The notes under the pieces are model-generated. The model saw nothing but the letters and a program-made list of their open reading frames with translations. It was not told the origin of the DNA and did not search any database. From JABDPF01 sp036351055 (GTDB lineage Bacteria; Pseudomonadota; Gammaproteobacteria; Xanthomonadales; SZUA-36): a stretch of DNA of 64,000 nucleotides. The position numbers and the translations under genes are program-made. Numbering within the stretch: the first letter of the stretch is position 1; each line of letters begins with the position of its first letter. Where the stretch lies: assembly GCA_036351055.1 (NCBI GenBank), contig JAZBOH010000137.1, forward strand, positions 48,875 to 112,874, written 5' to 3'. Positions 34,483-43,673 of the stretch are shown here, in pieces.

Positions 34483-35417
34483 AGTGGGTTCCGTATTGGC
34501 TGCACGAGAGATGACTCGGAATCTGCGCGGGGCAGCCGTCTCAGCCATTGCGCCGCCAGCTCCAGCCACTGGTCGGTTCCATCGCTGGCGCGGCCGGACC
34601 CGAAGCCGTGCCCGCCATGGGCGAACAGGTGCAACTCGTTGTCTACCCCGAAGCGGTTCAGCGCCTCGGCGTATAAAGTCGATTCGCGGTAGTGACAGGT
34701 CTCATCATCCCAGGCGTGGACCAGGAAGGCCGGTGGCGTGCTGGCGTCAACGTGGTCCAACAGAGTCTGGTAAGCCACTTCTTCGGCGGTCATTGCACGG
34801 TGGTAGAGGGTTTTTTCCAGCCACTTCCGGTTTTCGTCATTGAGCTGGCTCACGCCGTAGACCAGGACCGAGAAATCGGGGTTGAACCTGTTCTGCGGCT
34901 CGGCGTGCACGCTGACCTGTGCGGCCAGGTGGCCGCCGGCCGAGAAGCCGAGAACACCGAAACGATCTGCCGTGAAGCCGAACTCCTGCTGCCGTTCGCG
35001 CAACAGGGAAAGCGCCTGGCGTACATCGGCTGAAGGCACCAGTTCCGGTTGGGTAGATGTTTCCGGGTTGGGCAAGCGATACTTGAGCACGGCCGCGGCC
35101 GTGCCCAGCCGGCTCAGGGCCTCTGCGATCTCGTAGCCCTCGTGGTACACCGCCTCGACCTCGTAGCCGCCACCAGGCAGGACGACGACGGCGGCGCCGT
35201 TGGCTTCGCCTTGCGGCGGGTAGATGGTCAAAGTCGGATTGACCACCTGGTAAGCACACACGGCCAACCAGCACACGTCCTCGTATTCCTCCAGGTCATT
35301 TGGCTTGTGGTAGGGCGGCTCACTTTCACCCCACAGCGGTATGACCAGTTGCGCCGAAGCCCCCCCGGGGCCGATCAACACGGCCAGAACCAATAGAAGA
35401 AAAACTCGATATTTCAT
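34479..35417 (-). CDS. Exported alpha/beta-hydrolase, acetylxylan-esterase type
   Basis: A 312-residue exported esterase. The ATG at 35417 begins the signal peptide (cleaved after GGASA, about residue 22); the frame is open to 35624 but that part looks like antisense of the AraC gene. The nucleophile elbow is GFSAG with S149, the oxyanion motif is LPGGGYE, the acid is in HAWDDETC and the histidine is in AHGGHGFG. This set is typical of BD-FAE/acetylxylan-esterase-like enzymes that remove acetyl groups from plant or algal polysaccharide. It stands 4 bases after the AraC-type regulator gene and is coupled to the MetF-like gene, so these form one leftward unit. Confidence 0.83.
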   Translation of the reverse strand: MKYRVFLLLVLAVLIGPGGASAQLVIPLWGESEPPYHKPNDLEEYEDVCWLAVCAYQVVNPTLTIYPPQGEANGAAVVVLPGGGYEVEAVYHEGYEIAEALSRLGTAAAVLKYRLPNPETSTQPELVPSADVRQALSLLRERQQEFGFTADRFGVLGFSAGGHLAAQVSVHAEPQNRFNPDFSVLVYGVSQLNDENRKWLEKTLYHRAMTAEEVAYQTLLDHVDASTPPAFLVHAWDDETCHYRESTLYAEALNRFGVDNELHLFAHGGHGFGSGRASDGTDQWLELAAQWLRRLPRADSESSLVQPIRNPL

Positions 35418-35421
35418 GGTC

Positions 35422-36333
35422 TCAGCTCTTTTTTGCCGCACGGTAATTTTCCGGCGACAGGCCCATGTGCTTCTTGAACACCCGTGAAAAATAGTAAGGG
35501 TCGCGATAGCCGGTTTCGATGGCGATTGCCTTGACCGGCTTTTCCGTGAGGTCGAGCAGGCGGCAGGCGTGCTGGACCTTGATCTGGGTAAAGTACGATA
35601 TGGGTGACTGGCCGGTACGGTCACGGAACTGCTCTGAAAAGTGGCTCACCGAAAGCCCGGCCTGCTGGGCAAAATCTTCCAGCCGTAGCGGTTCCGCGAT
35701 GTTTTCAAGCATGTATTCCAGTGTGCTCGCCAGTCTTTGTTGCACCGGCCTGGTTCGCTGCACCATGGGGAAAGCCGGGTTTCGGAACAGCAGCAGCGAG
35801 AGAATGTGCCGGGCCGATTGTGCAACGTAGATCAGGTTGGGCAGGGTGTAACCCTTGTCGATGGTATCCAGGCAGTCCCGGAACAGGCGGACCGCCTCGG
35901 TTTGGGTCTCCGTGTCAACCGGCGCGGGTTTCCCGGGTCCTGGCATCCGCTCGATAAAATGGCCGGACTCACCGCCGCGAAAATGCATCCAGTAAATCGA
36001 CCACGGTACGTCGTCTGCAGCCCAGTAGCGGTGTTTCAAATGGCGTGGGATGATCAGGATTTGCCCCGTTTCCAGGTGATTTTTCTTGCCGTCGACGATG
36101 ACGAATCCATGCCCGCCGACACACATCATCAGGTGGTCTTCATTGGCGCCGTGGGCCCGGCTGCGGTAGTGGTGTCGCGCCTCCGGGAACCAGCCGATAT
36201 CGGTCGGGTAGAGCGCCCGAATGAGCGGGTGCTGGTTTGCGCTGCCCAGGATCGGCCGCGGAATGACGTACATATCCTGCCCGGCAAATCCTTCTCTTAG
36301 TCTTTGCTGCCCCATTATCGTAAGATTATCCAT
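35422..36333 (-). CDS. AraC-family transcriptional regulator
   Basis: A 303-residue regulator. The N-terminal cupin-like sensor (residues about 20-150, with HHYRSRAHGANEDHLMMCVGGHGFV) is followed by two helix-turn-helix motifs in the last 100 residues (LRLEDFAQQAGLSVSHFSEQF and KAIAIETGYRDPYYFSRVFKK). I use the ATG at 36333, with GGGGA five bases upstream; the open frame begins with a TTG 36 bases earlier. It is divergent from the GH2 beta-galactosidase with a 76-base gap, and probably controls that gene and its own operon in response to a sugar. The sensor type is that of AraC/RhaS-like sugar regulators. Confidence 0.88.
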   Translation of the reverse strand: MDNLTIMGQQRLREGFAGQDMYVIPRPILGSANQHPLIRALYPTDIGWFPEARHHYRSRAHGANEDHLMMCVGGHGFVIVDGKKNHLETGQILIIPRHLKHRYWAADDVPWSIYWMHFRGGESGHFIERMPGPGKPAPVDTETQTEAVRLFRDCLDTIDKGYTLPNLIYVAQSARHILSLLLFRNPAFPMVQRTRPVQQRLASTLEYMLENIAEPLRLEDFAQQAGLSVSHFSEQFRDRTGQSPISYFTQIKVQHACRLLDLTEKPVKAIAIETGYRDPYYFSRVFKKHMGLSPENYRAAKKS

Positions 36334-36409
36334 GTCCCCGCGCCAAAGTCCATTTTCATGCACTGCCAAGCCTGCCTATCATGCAGACAACCTCCGAAGA
36401 GTAAAGCCG

Positions 36410-39400
36410 ATGAGAAACGTTCTTGCCCGATCCATACCGTCTGCCCTGGCGTTGTTGCTGGCCATATCAGTCCCGCTTGCCGCTGACGATTCTGAAGCCA
36501 ACCGCCCCCACTGGAACAACATCGACGTTATTCGTGAAAACGTCGAGCCGCCAAGCGCCCATTTCGTGCCCTTTGCAAACCGTGAAGCGGCATTGAAAGG
36601 TACTGCTGCCGAGGGCGAATTTTTCCTTTCTCTGAACGGGACCTGGAAGTTTCATTACAGCGACTCACCGGTGCAACGGCCCGCACGCTTTTACCAGGAA
36701 GGCTACAGCACCTTTGGTTGGACGGATATCCCGGTCCCCTCGAACTGGGAGCGGCATGGATTCGGTTACCCGATCTATGTCAACGTACCTTATCCCTTTG
36801 AAATCGACGAACCCAATGTGCCGGAGGATGAAAACCCGGTGGGTTCTTACCTGCGTGATTTCGCCATGCCGGAATCCTGGCAGGGGCGGGATGTTTTCCT
36901 GAAGTTCGGCGGTGTCAGCTCGGCCTTCTACCTGTGGATCAACGGCGAATACGTGGGTTACAGCGAGGGCAGCAAGACACCCTCAGAGTTCGACGTAACG
37001 GCGTTTGTCAGGCCGGGAGACAACACCGTGGCCGTCGAAGTTTATCGCTGGAGTACGGGCAGCTACCTGGAAGACCAGGATTTCTGGTCCTTGAGCGGCA
37101 TCCAGCGCGACGTCAGCCTGTATGCCAGGCCCCAGCAACGGCTGCGGGATTTCTTCGTACATGCAGGGCTCGCGAACTCCTACCGCGATGGATCGTTCCA
37201 GTTGGAGGCCGACCTGCTCAACCAATCGGCCGGGCAAGCCCCCGTGGAATTGCTTGTTACGGTCCTGGACGGAGAGACTGCGGTGGTTGATGCCAGGATC
37301 AGCAAGGTTCTGGAGCCGGGTGAGAACACCGTTGCGATGTCCCAGTCTGTGCCGTCCGTTCGCCCCTGGTCGGCCGAAATCCCCAATCTTTATACCCTGG
37401 TGCTGGAATTGAAGAACGCTGCCGGAACAACGCTCGAGGCCGTGGCACAGCAGATCGGGTTCCGAGATGTGGAGATCGTCAATGGCCGATTCCTGGTCAA
37501 CGGTCAGCTGGTGAAACTCAAGGGCACCAACCTGCACGAGCATCATCACGACAAGGGGCACGTGATCGACGAGGCAACCATGCTCGAGGACATCCGCCTG
37601 ATGAAGGCGGCTAACCTCAACGCGGTGCGAACTTCGCATTACCCGTTCCCGGAGCAGTTTTACGAGTTGACTTCAGAGCACGGCTTGTACGTGGTGGACG
37701 AAGCCAATATCGAGAGCCACGGCTATGGCTACGACCACGACAAGACGCTGGGCAATAAGCCGCACTGGAAAGAACATCACCTGGACCGGACCCGGCGCAT
37801 GGTTGAACGGGACAAGAATTTCCCATCGATCGTCATCTGGTCGCTTGGAAACGAGGCGGGTGACGGTGTCAACCTCGGCGCGACCTACCACTGGATCAAG
37901 TCTCGTGACCGGTCGCGCCCGGTGCAGTACGAAACCGAGGGTGATATCGAACAGGTGGGCGAACGCCATTCGGACTTCCACTCCAGCATGTACTGGCGGC
38001 ACTGGGACCTGGAGGAATATGCCCAGACACACAACGACCGGCCGTTTGTACTGATCGAATATGCCCACTCGATGGGCAACAGCACCGGCAACCTGACCGA
38101 GTACTGGGACGTGATCAACAAGCACGACATCCTGGCGGGCGGATTCATCTGGGATTGGGTTGACCAGGGCCTGCTGGAACATAACGACAAGGGCATCCCT
38201 TACTGGACTTATGGCGGCGATTATGGCCCCGCGGGTGTGCCGTCGAGCGGCAACTTCAATTTCAACGGAATCGTATTTCCCGACCGTAGCGTGCAGCCGG
38301 CTTACTGGGAAGTGAAGCGCGTATACCAGCATGTCGATTTCGACCTGCGCAATGCCATGACGGGTGAAATTCTCGTCCACAACCGCTATAACTTCCAGCC
38401 GCTGGACGGTTTCGACCTGGTCTGGTCGGTTCGTGCCTGGGGCAAGAAAACCGCCCAGGGCCGGATCGCAAACCTGGCGATTGCCGCCGGCCAGTCTGCA
38501 AGCTTCCGTTTATGGGACGAAGCGCCGCAACTCGAAGCGGGCCAGGCTTATTTCCTCAACCTGGAACTGGTGTCGCCACAGCCCAGGGGGCTGCTGCCGG
38601 CCGGGCATGAATATGCGAGCGCCCAGTTCGAACTGCCAGCCAGCGCGGGCGCCACCGCGGTCCCCAGCATGGACCGGGTCGAGGTCAAAATGCGTGAGCG
38701 CGCTGGCATGCTGGCACTGGAGGGCAGGGGTTTTGCTTACCGTTTCGATGCTTCCACCGGCCTGCTCAGTTCGATTGAGGTCGCTGGCAAGGAGACCCTG
38801 CTGAAGCCCCTGACACCGAATTTCTGGCGGGCGCCCACCGACAATGATTTCGGCAACTACATGCAGGACTGGGCTTCCGTGTGGGAACAGGCTGGTCGTA
38901 ACCGGAAACTAGTCGCACTGGAACACAGCCAGGGAGAACGCGGCGCCGCCGTGGTCCGTGCCGAGTATGCCTTCAGTGACGATTCGGGCAACGACCTGGC
39001 GCGCTGGACGGCAACCTACAGCATGAGAACAACCGGTGAACTGCATGTGGACAACCATTTTATCCGCGCCGACGGCTTGCCCGTGGTGCCGCGGGTCGGC
39101 ATGAACATGGAATTCGCCGGTTCGTATGACCAGGTGGCCTGGTATGGACGTGGTCCGCATGAGAACTATTCGGACCGTCAGTTGTCCGCCGAGGTCGGCC
39201 TGTATCGCAGCCCGGTTGCGGAGTTGTATGTACCCTACATGCGCCCCCAGGAAAACGGCTACCGCACGGATGTGCAGATGCTGGCGTTGCACCAGCAAAG
39301 CGCTGACGAGGCGGGCGTTGTTTTCAGCGCGGATGGCGTGTTTGGCTTCTCGGCGCTGCACAACCGCATGGAGGATTTCATCCCGCCGGTGAAAATCGCG

Positions 39401-39643
39401 ATCACCTCCGAGGATGGCCCCGGGGCGCGGGAGAACAAAGAGCGTGTCAACGTTCACGTCAGCGACATCGAACCGCGCGACCTGGTTTCGGTAAATATTG
39501 ATTATGGCCAGATGGGCGTGGGTGGCGATGACTCCTGGGGTAAGCGGACCTTGCAGGCCTATTCGCTGAATGAAATCGAGTACCGCTATGGTTTTACCAT
39601 TCGACTGTTCGAATCATTCACGCTGGAACAGGCTGTCCGGTAA
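36410..39643 (+). CDS. GH2 beta-galactosidase (LacZ-type), exported
   Basis: A 1077-residue enzyme with the five-domain LacZ layout: jelly roll, Ig-like domain, TIM barrel (about 345-640), second Ig-like domain and the C-terminal Bgal small-chain domain. Acid/base is E482 in WSLGNEAG and nucleophile is E550 in FVLIEYAHSMGN. Unlike E. coli LacZ it starts with a signal peptide (residues 1-25, ending PLAA), so it works in the periplasm, probably on galactan or galacto-oligosaccharides. The ATG at 36410 is chosen because it starts this signal peptide; the frame is open upstream to 36221. It is divergent from the AraC-type regulator. Confidence 0.92.
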   Translation: MRNVLARSIPSALALLLAISVPLAADDSEANRPHWNNIDVIRENVEPPSAHFVPFANREAALKGTAAEGEFFLSLNGTWKFHYSDSPVQRPARFYQEGYSTFGWTDIPVPSNWERHGFGYPIYVNVPYPFEIDEPNVPEDENPVGSYLRDFAMPESWQGRDVFLKFGGVSSAFYLWINGEYVGYSEGSKTPSEFDVTAFVRPGDNTVAVEVYRWSTGSYLEDQDFWSLSGIQRDVSLYARPQQRLRDFFVHAGLANSYRDGSFQLEADLLNQSAGQAPVELLVTVLDGETAVVDARISKVLEPGENTVAMSQSVPSVRPWSAEIPNLYTLVLELKNAAGTTLEAVAQQIGFRDVEIVNGRFLVNGQLVKLKGTNLHEHHHDKGHVIDEATMLEDIRLMKAANLNAVRTSHYPFPEQFYELTSEHGLYVVDEANIESHGYGYDHDKTLGNKPHWKEHHLDRTRRMVERDKNFPSIVIWSLGNEAGDGVNLGATYHWIKSRDRSRPVQYETEGDIEQVGERHSDFHSSMYWRHWDLEEYAQTHNDRPFVLIEYAHSMGNSTGNLTEYWDVINKHDILAGGFIWDWVDQGLLEHNDKGIPYWTYGGDYGPAGVPSSGNFNFNGIVFPDRSVQPAYWEVKRVYQHVDFDLRNAMTGEILVHNRYNFQPLDGFDLVWSVRAWGKKTAQGRIANLAIAAGQSASFRLWDEAPQLEAGQAYFLNLELVSPQPRGLLPAGHEYASAQFELPASAGATAVPSMDRVEVKMRERAGMLALEGRGFAYRFDASTGLLSSIEVAGKETLLKPLTPNFWRAPTDNDFGNYMQDWASVWEQAGRNRKLVALEHSQGERGAAVVRAEYAFSDDSGNDLARWTATYSMRTTGELHVDNHFIRADGLPVVPRVGMNMEFAGSYDQVAWYGRGPHENYSDRQLSAEVGLYRSPVAELYVPYMRPQENGYRTDVQMLALHQQSADEAGVVFSADGVFGFSALHNRMEDFIPPVKIAITSEDGPGARENKERVNVHVSDIEPRDLVSVNIDYGQMGVGGDDSWGKRTLQAYSLNEIEYRYGFTIRLFESFTLEQAVR

Positions 39644-39654
39644 GGGCAATAAAA

Positions 39655-39678
39655 GGCGGGGGATATTTCTCCCCCGCC
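39655..39678 (-). terminator. Terminator between convergent GH2 and esterase genes
   Basis: A 9-bp stem (GGCGGGGGA with its complement) and a 6-nt loop. On the minus strand it is followed by TTTTATT, so it is a good terminator for the leftward esterase gene. Rightward it lacks a T-run but lies 12 bases after the GH2 stop and may still pause transcription. Confidence 0.75.
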
Positions 39679-39696
39679 GGGCAAGGCTCCAGGGGT

Positions 39697-40755
39697 CTAC
39701 TGTTCGACGGCATGGGCGTCGAAGAAGTCCAGGGTCAATCTCCACGACCAGGCAAGCCCGCTGTCATGCCCCATGTCCGCGCGACAGTCGAGCACCGCAG
39801 GAAAAGCCATCTCGCTGCTGCAATAACTGCGGCAGTCGACATGGCCGAGCCCGGCATCGAACGGCACCGCGTCTGTTTCCGTTGAGCAGCCAAGGGCGTT
39901 CGCCCATACGCGCGTAATGGCCGTGGCACTGGCGTAGAAAAACCTGTCGCCGTCGCTGGTGGTGGTGAATCCAGGTTCTTCCCATTCGCCTGGAGGAACG
40001 GTTGCATCACGGGTCCCGGTAACCAGCAAGGCCGGCATCCCGGCCCCGGCGGGAGGTCCAGCCAGGTATCCCCGGTGCGGTAATCCTATGTTAGGGGCGA
40101 TAGCCCGGAAAGTTGATGCGCTTTTTGGATTCTGGCCCAACTCCCAGGTGAACATGCCGCCGTTCGAGGTGCCGGTGGCATAGATCCGCCCAGTATCGAC
40201 ACACAGCCCGTTTTCAATTTCCCGGACCATTGCCAGGGTAAACTCCACGTCTCCTTCGCTTGGGCCCTGGCAGTGGGTCCAACTGCAGCTGTTCTGTGCA
40301 ATCCCAGCCTCTCGGCATGAAGGGTAGGTGTAGTCCGGCGTGAACTCATCGTCGCAAATCTTTGCACCGTTGCCGTCAATACCGCTGGTCGAACCGCGGA
40401 ACGACCATGAGTTTCTGCCGGAATCCGGTGTGCCGGAACCGATTCCGCGAGCAGCGACCAGGACATAGCCGCGTTTGTCGGCTTCCTGCCTGACTTCCTC
40501 AAGATCGAGGTAGTCATTTTCATCGCCACCCCAGCCGTGAAAAATGACCACCAGCGGTCCGGCGCCCATTTGGTCGGGGCTGTCCGGAACATGCACACGA
40601 TAAGTCCGCTCCAGCCCTTCGAACTGCATCTGGTAGGTTCCACTCTCCAGTGGCGGGTGGTTGGCACAGCCGGGACTGTCAGCAGTCCAGCCGGTCGCAG
40701 GTAGGCCGACAAGGAGAAAGGCCGCGATCAAGCCTGTGCTTTTTGAACAATTCAT
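39697..40755 (-). CDS. Secreted LpqC/PHB-depolymerase-like esterase
   Basis: A 352-residue alpha/beta-hydrolase of the COG3509 type (feruloyl esterase, acetyl-xylan esterase, short-chain PHB depolymerase). Signal peptide is about residues 1-24 (ending TGWTA). The nucleophile elbow is GTSNGG with S187; the oxyanion region is VVIFHGWGGDEN. Ten or more cysteines follow the signal peptide, as in disulfide-bonded secreted esterases. I start at the ATG at 40755, which has AGGA upstream, rather than the GTG at 40785. It is the last gene after the crotonase (26-base gap) on the same strand and may share its transcript, although its job looks different. Substrate not clear. Confidence 0.8.
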   Translation of the reverse strand: MNCSKSTGLIAAFLLVGLPATGWTADSPGCANHPPLESGTYQMQFEGLERTYRVHVPDSPDQMGAGPLVVIFHGWGGDENDYLDLEEVRQEADKRGYVLVAARGIGSGTPDSGRNSWSFRGSTSGIDGNGAKICDDEFTPDYTYPSCREAGIAQNSCSWTHCQGPSEGDVEFTLAMVREIENGLCVDTGRIYATGTSNGGMFTWELGQNPKSASTFRAIAPNIGLPHRGYLAGPPAGAGMPALLVTGTRDATVPPGEWEEPGFTTTSDGDRFFYASATAITRVWANALGCSTETDAVPFDAGLGHVDCRSYCSSEMAFPAVLDCRADMGHDSGLAWSWRLTLDFFDAHAVEQ

Positions 40756-40781
40756 ATCGGTTTTTCCTGTACCTTGCACGT

Positions 40782-41564
40782 TCACTCGCCTTTCCAGACG
40801 GGTTTACGTTTTTCGACGAAGGCTTTTGCCCCTTCCTGGGTGTCGCTGCTGGCCAGCATTCTCATAAAGGCCGGCCAGGACCTTGAGCGAAGGGCCGCGT
40901 AGCTCTCCTCGAAGGTCAGCTTTTCGGTCAGGTGCATCGCCTCCTTGATGGCTGCCAGGGACAAAGGCGCCGCCAGGCACAATTCCTCCGCCAGGGCGCG
41001 TGCTTCGTCCATCAGGGTGTCGGCGGGTACGACCTTGTTGATGATGCCCATTTCTTCGAGTTCCCGAGCCTGGATACGACGCCCCGTCATCAGGATTTCG
41101 CAGGCTTTCTGGCGCGGCAGCAGTTTGGGCAGCATGAAGGTGCCGACGTCCGGGCACATGCCGATACGGACTTCAGGCAGCATGAATTCAGCGTGCTCGG
41201 CTGCGACAACGAAATCGGCGCGCGTCAACATTTCGAAGCCGGCGCCTACCGCCAACCCGTTGACGGCGCAGATGACCGGTTTGAGCAGGCTGGTCATCTC
41301 GGGAAATCCGCCAAAGCCGCCTTCACCAAAGTCTTCCAGGTAATCTTCACCTTCAGCGACGGCATTCAGGTCCCAGCCTGCGCAGTAGAATTTCCGCCCC
41401 GCGCCGGTCAGGATCGCCACACGCAGTTCAGGGTCATCCCGAAACTCAGCGAACAGTTTGCCCATTTCGCGGCTCAGTGGCGCATCAAGCGTATTGGCTT
41501 TTGGGCGGTCAAGCACGATCTCCAGGACCTGACGGCTGCGGGTGACTTTCAAAAAGTCGCTCAT
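40782..41564 (-). CDS. Enoyl-CoA hydratase/isomerase, CaiD-like
   Basis: A 260-residue crotonase-fold enzyme, cytoplasmic. The oxyanion-hole segments are AGRKFYCAGWDLNA and NGLAVGAGFEML, followed by the catalytic-loop region MLPEVRIGMCPDVG. The GWDLNAVAEGE and AVGAGFE patterns are closer to crotonobetainyl-CoA hydratase (CaiD) than to ordinary enoyl-CoA hydratases. Its start overlaps the stop of the acyl-CoA synthetase (ATGA), and a CaiT-like carrier is the first gene of the same operon, so a betaine-type acid is the likely substrate. The C-terminal FVEKRKPVWKGE is typical of the family. Confidence 0.86.
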   Translation of the reverse strand: MSDFLKVTRSRQVLEIVLDRPKANTLDAPLSREMGKLFAEFRDDPELRVAILTGAGRKFYCAGWDLNAVAEGEDYLEDFGEGGFGGFPEMTSLLKPVICAVNGLAVGAGFEMLTRADFVVAAEHAEFMLPEVRIGMCPDVGTFMLPKLLPRQKACEILMTGRRIQARELEEMGIINKVVPADTLMDEARALAEELCLAAPLSLAAIKEAMHLTEKLTFEESYAALRSRSWPAFMRMLASSDTQEGAKAFVEKRKPVWKGE

Positions 41565-43654
41565 GGCTTTTCTCCTTCAGGGGTTTCGTCCAGGCTGATC
41601 AGGGCGTCGACGGCAACGGCCCCGAGGCCCTCCGGCAGGACCAACAATGGATTCACATCCAGTTCCAACAGGCGGTCTGCATGGTCTTCAGCAAAACGGC
41701 TTACGGCCATGATCGAGTCGACAGCCGCTTCGATGTCGGCGACGGGTGCGCCACGGTATCCCTGTAACAGGTTGGCCGACTTGAGTGAAAGCAGGGCACC
41801 AAGTACGGATTCGCGACTGGCTGGCAGCAATAGATTGGCGCAGTCCTTCAGGATTTCGACCAGCACGCCGCCAAACCCTACCAGCAGGGTAGGACCGAAT
41901 TGCTCATCCCGGTGGACCCCGACGATCAGTTCGGTAACCCCGTTGGGAATCATTTCCGCCACGATGAACCGTTCTGCCAGGCCATCCATGTTTTCCACCG
42001 CGGTCGCCACGGAGTCGGCATTCTCCAGTTTCAAATGCACGGCCCCGCTGTCCGTCTTGTGTGCGATCCCCAGCGCCTTGACCACCACCGGGTAGCCGAT
42101 CCTGCGTGCCGCTGACATGGCCGACGCGGGATCGTCGACGATTTCCATCCGCGGGCAACGTACACCATATTCGGCCAGCAGGCGCAGTGATTCGGCTTCG
42201 TCCAGCATGACCGGCCGCGGTCCGTCGGGTCGGCGACTGGGTTCGAGCAGGGGCGGGTGTTGCAGGTATTTCCAGGAGGCGCCAATCTCCACCGCCGCCG
42301 CCAGGCCGTCGAGTGCGGCGCCTGTGCCGGTCAGCGGTACCACGCCGCCGGCGATCAGGCGGTCGGCAATGCGCTCGGAAATGGTGTCTGAAAACGTCGA
42401 CAGGATAATGCCCGGTGTCCCGGTCTTGCGCGCGGCGCGAATCATGCTTTCCTCAGCCCCTGACCATTCCGATGCGTCGCAGCGGTCGTCACGCGGGTAA
42501 TCGAGCACGCACAACACGGCGTCAAACTTGTCGCTCATAAAGGCTTCGAAAATGGGCGACAGCTGCTCTGGGTCGTTCCAGCCGAACATCTGGAAATCGA
42601 AGGGATTGGTGATCTTCACGCGCTTGTGCACCCGCGTCTCGAGTAACCGGATGGTGCTGTCGGAAAGTTCGGGAAGGTCCAGCGGCAGGCTTTCCATAGC
42701 ATCCGCAACCAGGGCGAGATCACCCCCCGAGGTGCTCATGATGCCGATACGGCCCCCTTCCAACGGGCCCACGAGGTGCAGGACCTTGAGCGCTTCGACC
42801 AGTGCTTCGAGCGAGTGGACTCGCGCCACGCCGGAACGCGCAAAAAGCGCATTGACCAATTCGTCGGGTCCGGCCATGGACGCCGTATGCGACAGGACGA
42901 GTTGCCGTGCTGCCTCCGAGTTACCGGTCTTGATCGCGACGACGGGCTTGCCGCGCTCGCGCGCAAAGCGCACCGCTTCCTCGAAAGCGGCCGGGTTGGA
43001 AATGGACTCGAGGTACAGTCCGATGGCAGTCACCTTGTCGTTGGCGGCGAATATCTTGATCGCATCCTGCAGGTCGAATTTCAGCTTGTTGCCCAGGGAC
43101 AGCATGTAGGCGATGGGCAGTCCCCGCTTTTGCATGGTCAGGTTAAAGGCCACGTTGGATGACATGCTGATGATGGCCACACCCTGGTCGACGCGGCGAG
43201 CTCCCTGTTGATCGGGCCACAGTGCGGCGCCATCAACCAGGTTGAGCAGGCCATAGCAGTTGGGTCCGATCAGTGGCATGTCGCCGGACGCTTCCAGCAA
43301 TTGCTGCGCAAGTTCCTCGCCCTCTTGCCCGGATTCGGTAAAACCGGTGGCATAACAAACGACGCCGCCGGCGTCACAGGCGGCCAGGCTGCGCACGATG
43401 TCAATGGTCTGGTGGCGGTTGACAGCGACAAAGCAGGCGTCAGGGCTGCCCGGAAGGTCGTCCACGCTGCGGTAAACCTTGCGGCCTTCTATCCAGTCTT
43501 TGTTCGGATGAACCGGCCAGATGACGCCCTGGAAGCCCAGGCGGTCGCACTGACGGATCAGGTGCAGGGCATGACTGCCGCCGAATACGGCGATACTGCC
43601 GGGTTGTAGCATGCGCTGGAATGACTCTGGACATACTTTGGCGGTTCTTGCCAT
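41561..43654 (-). CDS. ADP-forming acyl-CoA synthetase (fused alpha-beta type)
   Basis: A 697-residue cytoplasmic enzyme with a CoA-binding Rossmann domain (residues 10-135, IAVFGGSHAL), succinyl-CoA-ligase-like domains (about 145-440) and a C-terminal ATP-grasp domain (about 465-690, GYPVVVKALGIAHKTDSG, LLVGFGGVLVEI, DINPLL-like LDVNPLLV). This order is that of single-chain ADP-forming acetyl/acyl-CoA synthetases. It would activate the acid brought in by the adjacent BCCT carrier and hand it to the CaiD-like hydratase, in place of the CoA-transferase/ligase pair CaiB-CaiC of enterobacteria. It follows the carrier gene by 19 bases and overlaps the crotonase by 4. Confidence 0.86.
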   Translation of the reverse strand: MARTAKVCPESFQRMLQPGSIAVFGGSHALHLIRQCDRLGFQGVIWPVHPNKDWIEGRKVYRSVDDLPGSPDACFVAVNRHQTIDIVRSLAACDAGGVVCYATGFTESGQEGEELAQQLLEASGDMPLIGPNCYGLLNLVDGAALWPDQQGARRVDQGVAIISMSSNVAFNLTMQKRGLPIAYMLSLGNKLKFDLQDAIKIFAANDKVTAIGLYLESISNPAAFEEAVRFARERGKPVVAIKTGNSEAARQLVLSHTASMAGPDELVNALFARSGVARVHSLEALVEALKVLHLVGPLEGGRIGIMSTSGGDLALVADAMESLPLDLPELSDSTIRLLETRVHKRVKITNPFDFQMFGWNDPEQLSPIFEAFMSDKFDAVLCVLDYPRDDRCDASEWSGAEESMIRAARKTGTPGIILSTFSDTISERIADRLIAGGVVPLTGTGAALDGLAAAVEIGASWKYLQHPPLLEPSRRPDGPRPVMLDEAESLRLLAEYGVRCPRMEIVDDPASAMSAARRIGYPVVVKALGIAHKTDSGAVHLKLENADSVATAVENMDGLAERFIVAEMIPNGVTELIVGVHRDEQFGPTLLVGFGGVLVEILKDCANLLLPASRESVLGALLSLKSANLLQGYRGAPVADIEAAVDSIMAVSRFAEDHADRLLELDVNPLLVLPEGLGAVAVDALISLDETPEGEKP

Positions 43655-43673
43655 GGCCGCGTTTCTCCCGTCT

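Noticed and set aside
40932..42095. Open frame antisense to the crotonase and acyl-CoA synthetase
   Set aside because: Shadow of two well-supported genes; low-complexity Ser/Arg-rich translation.
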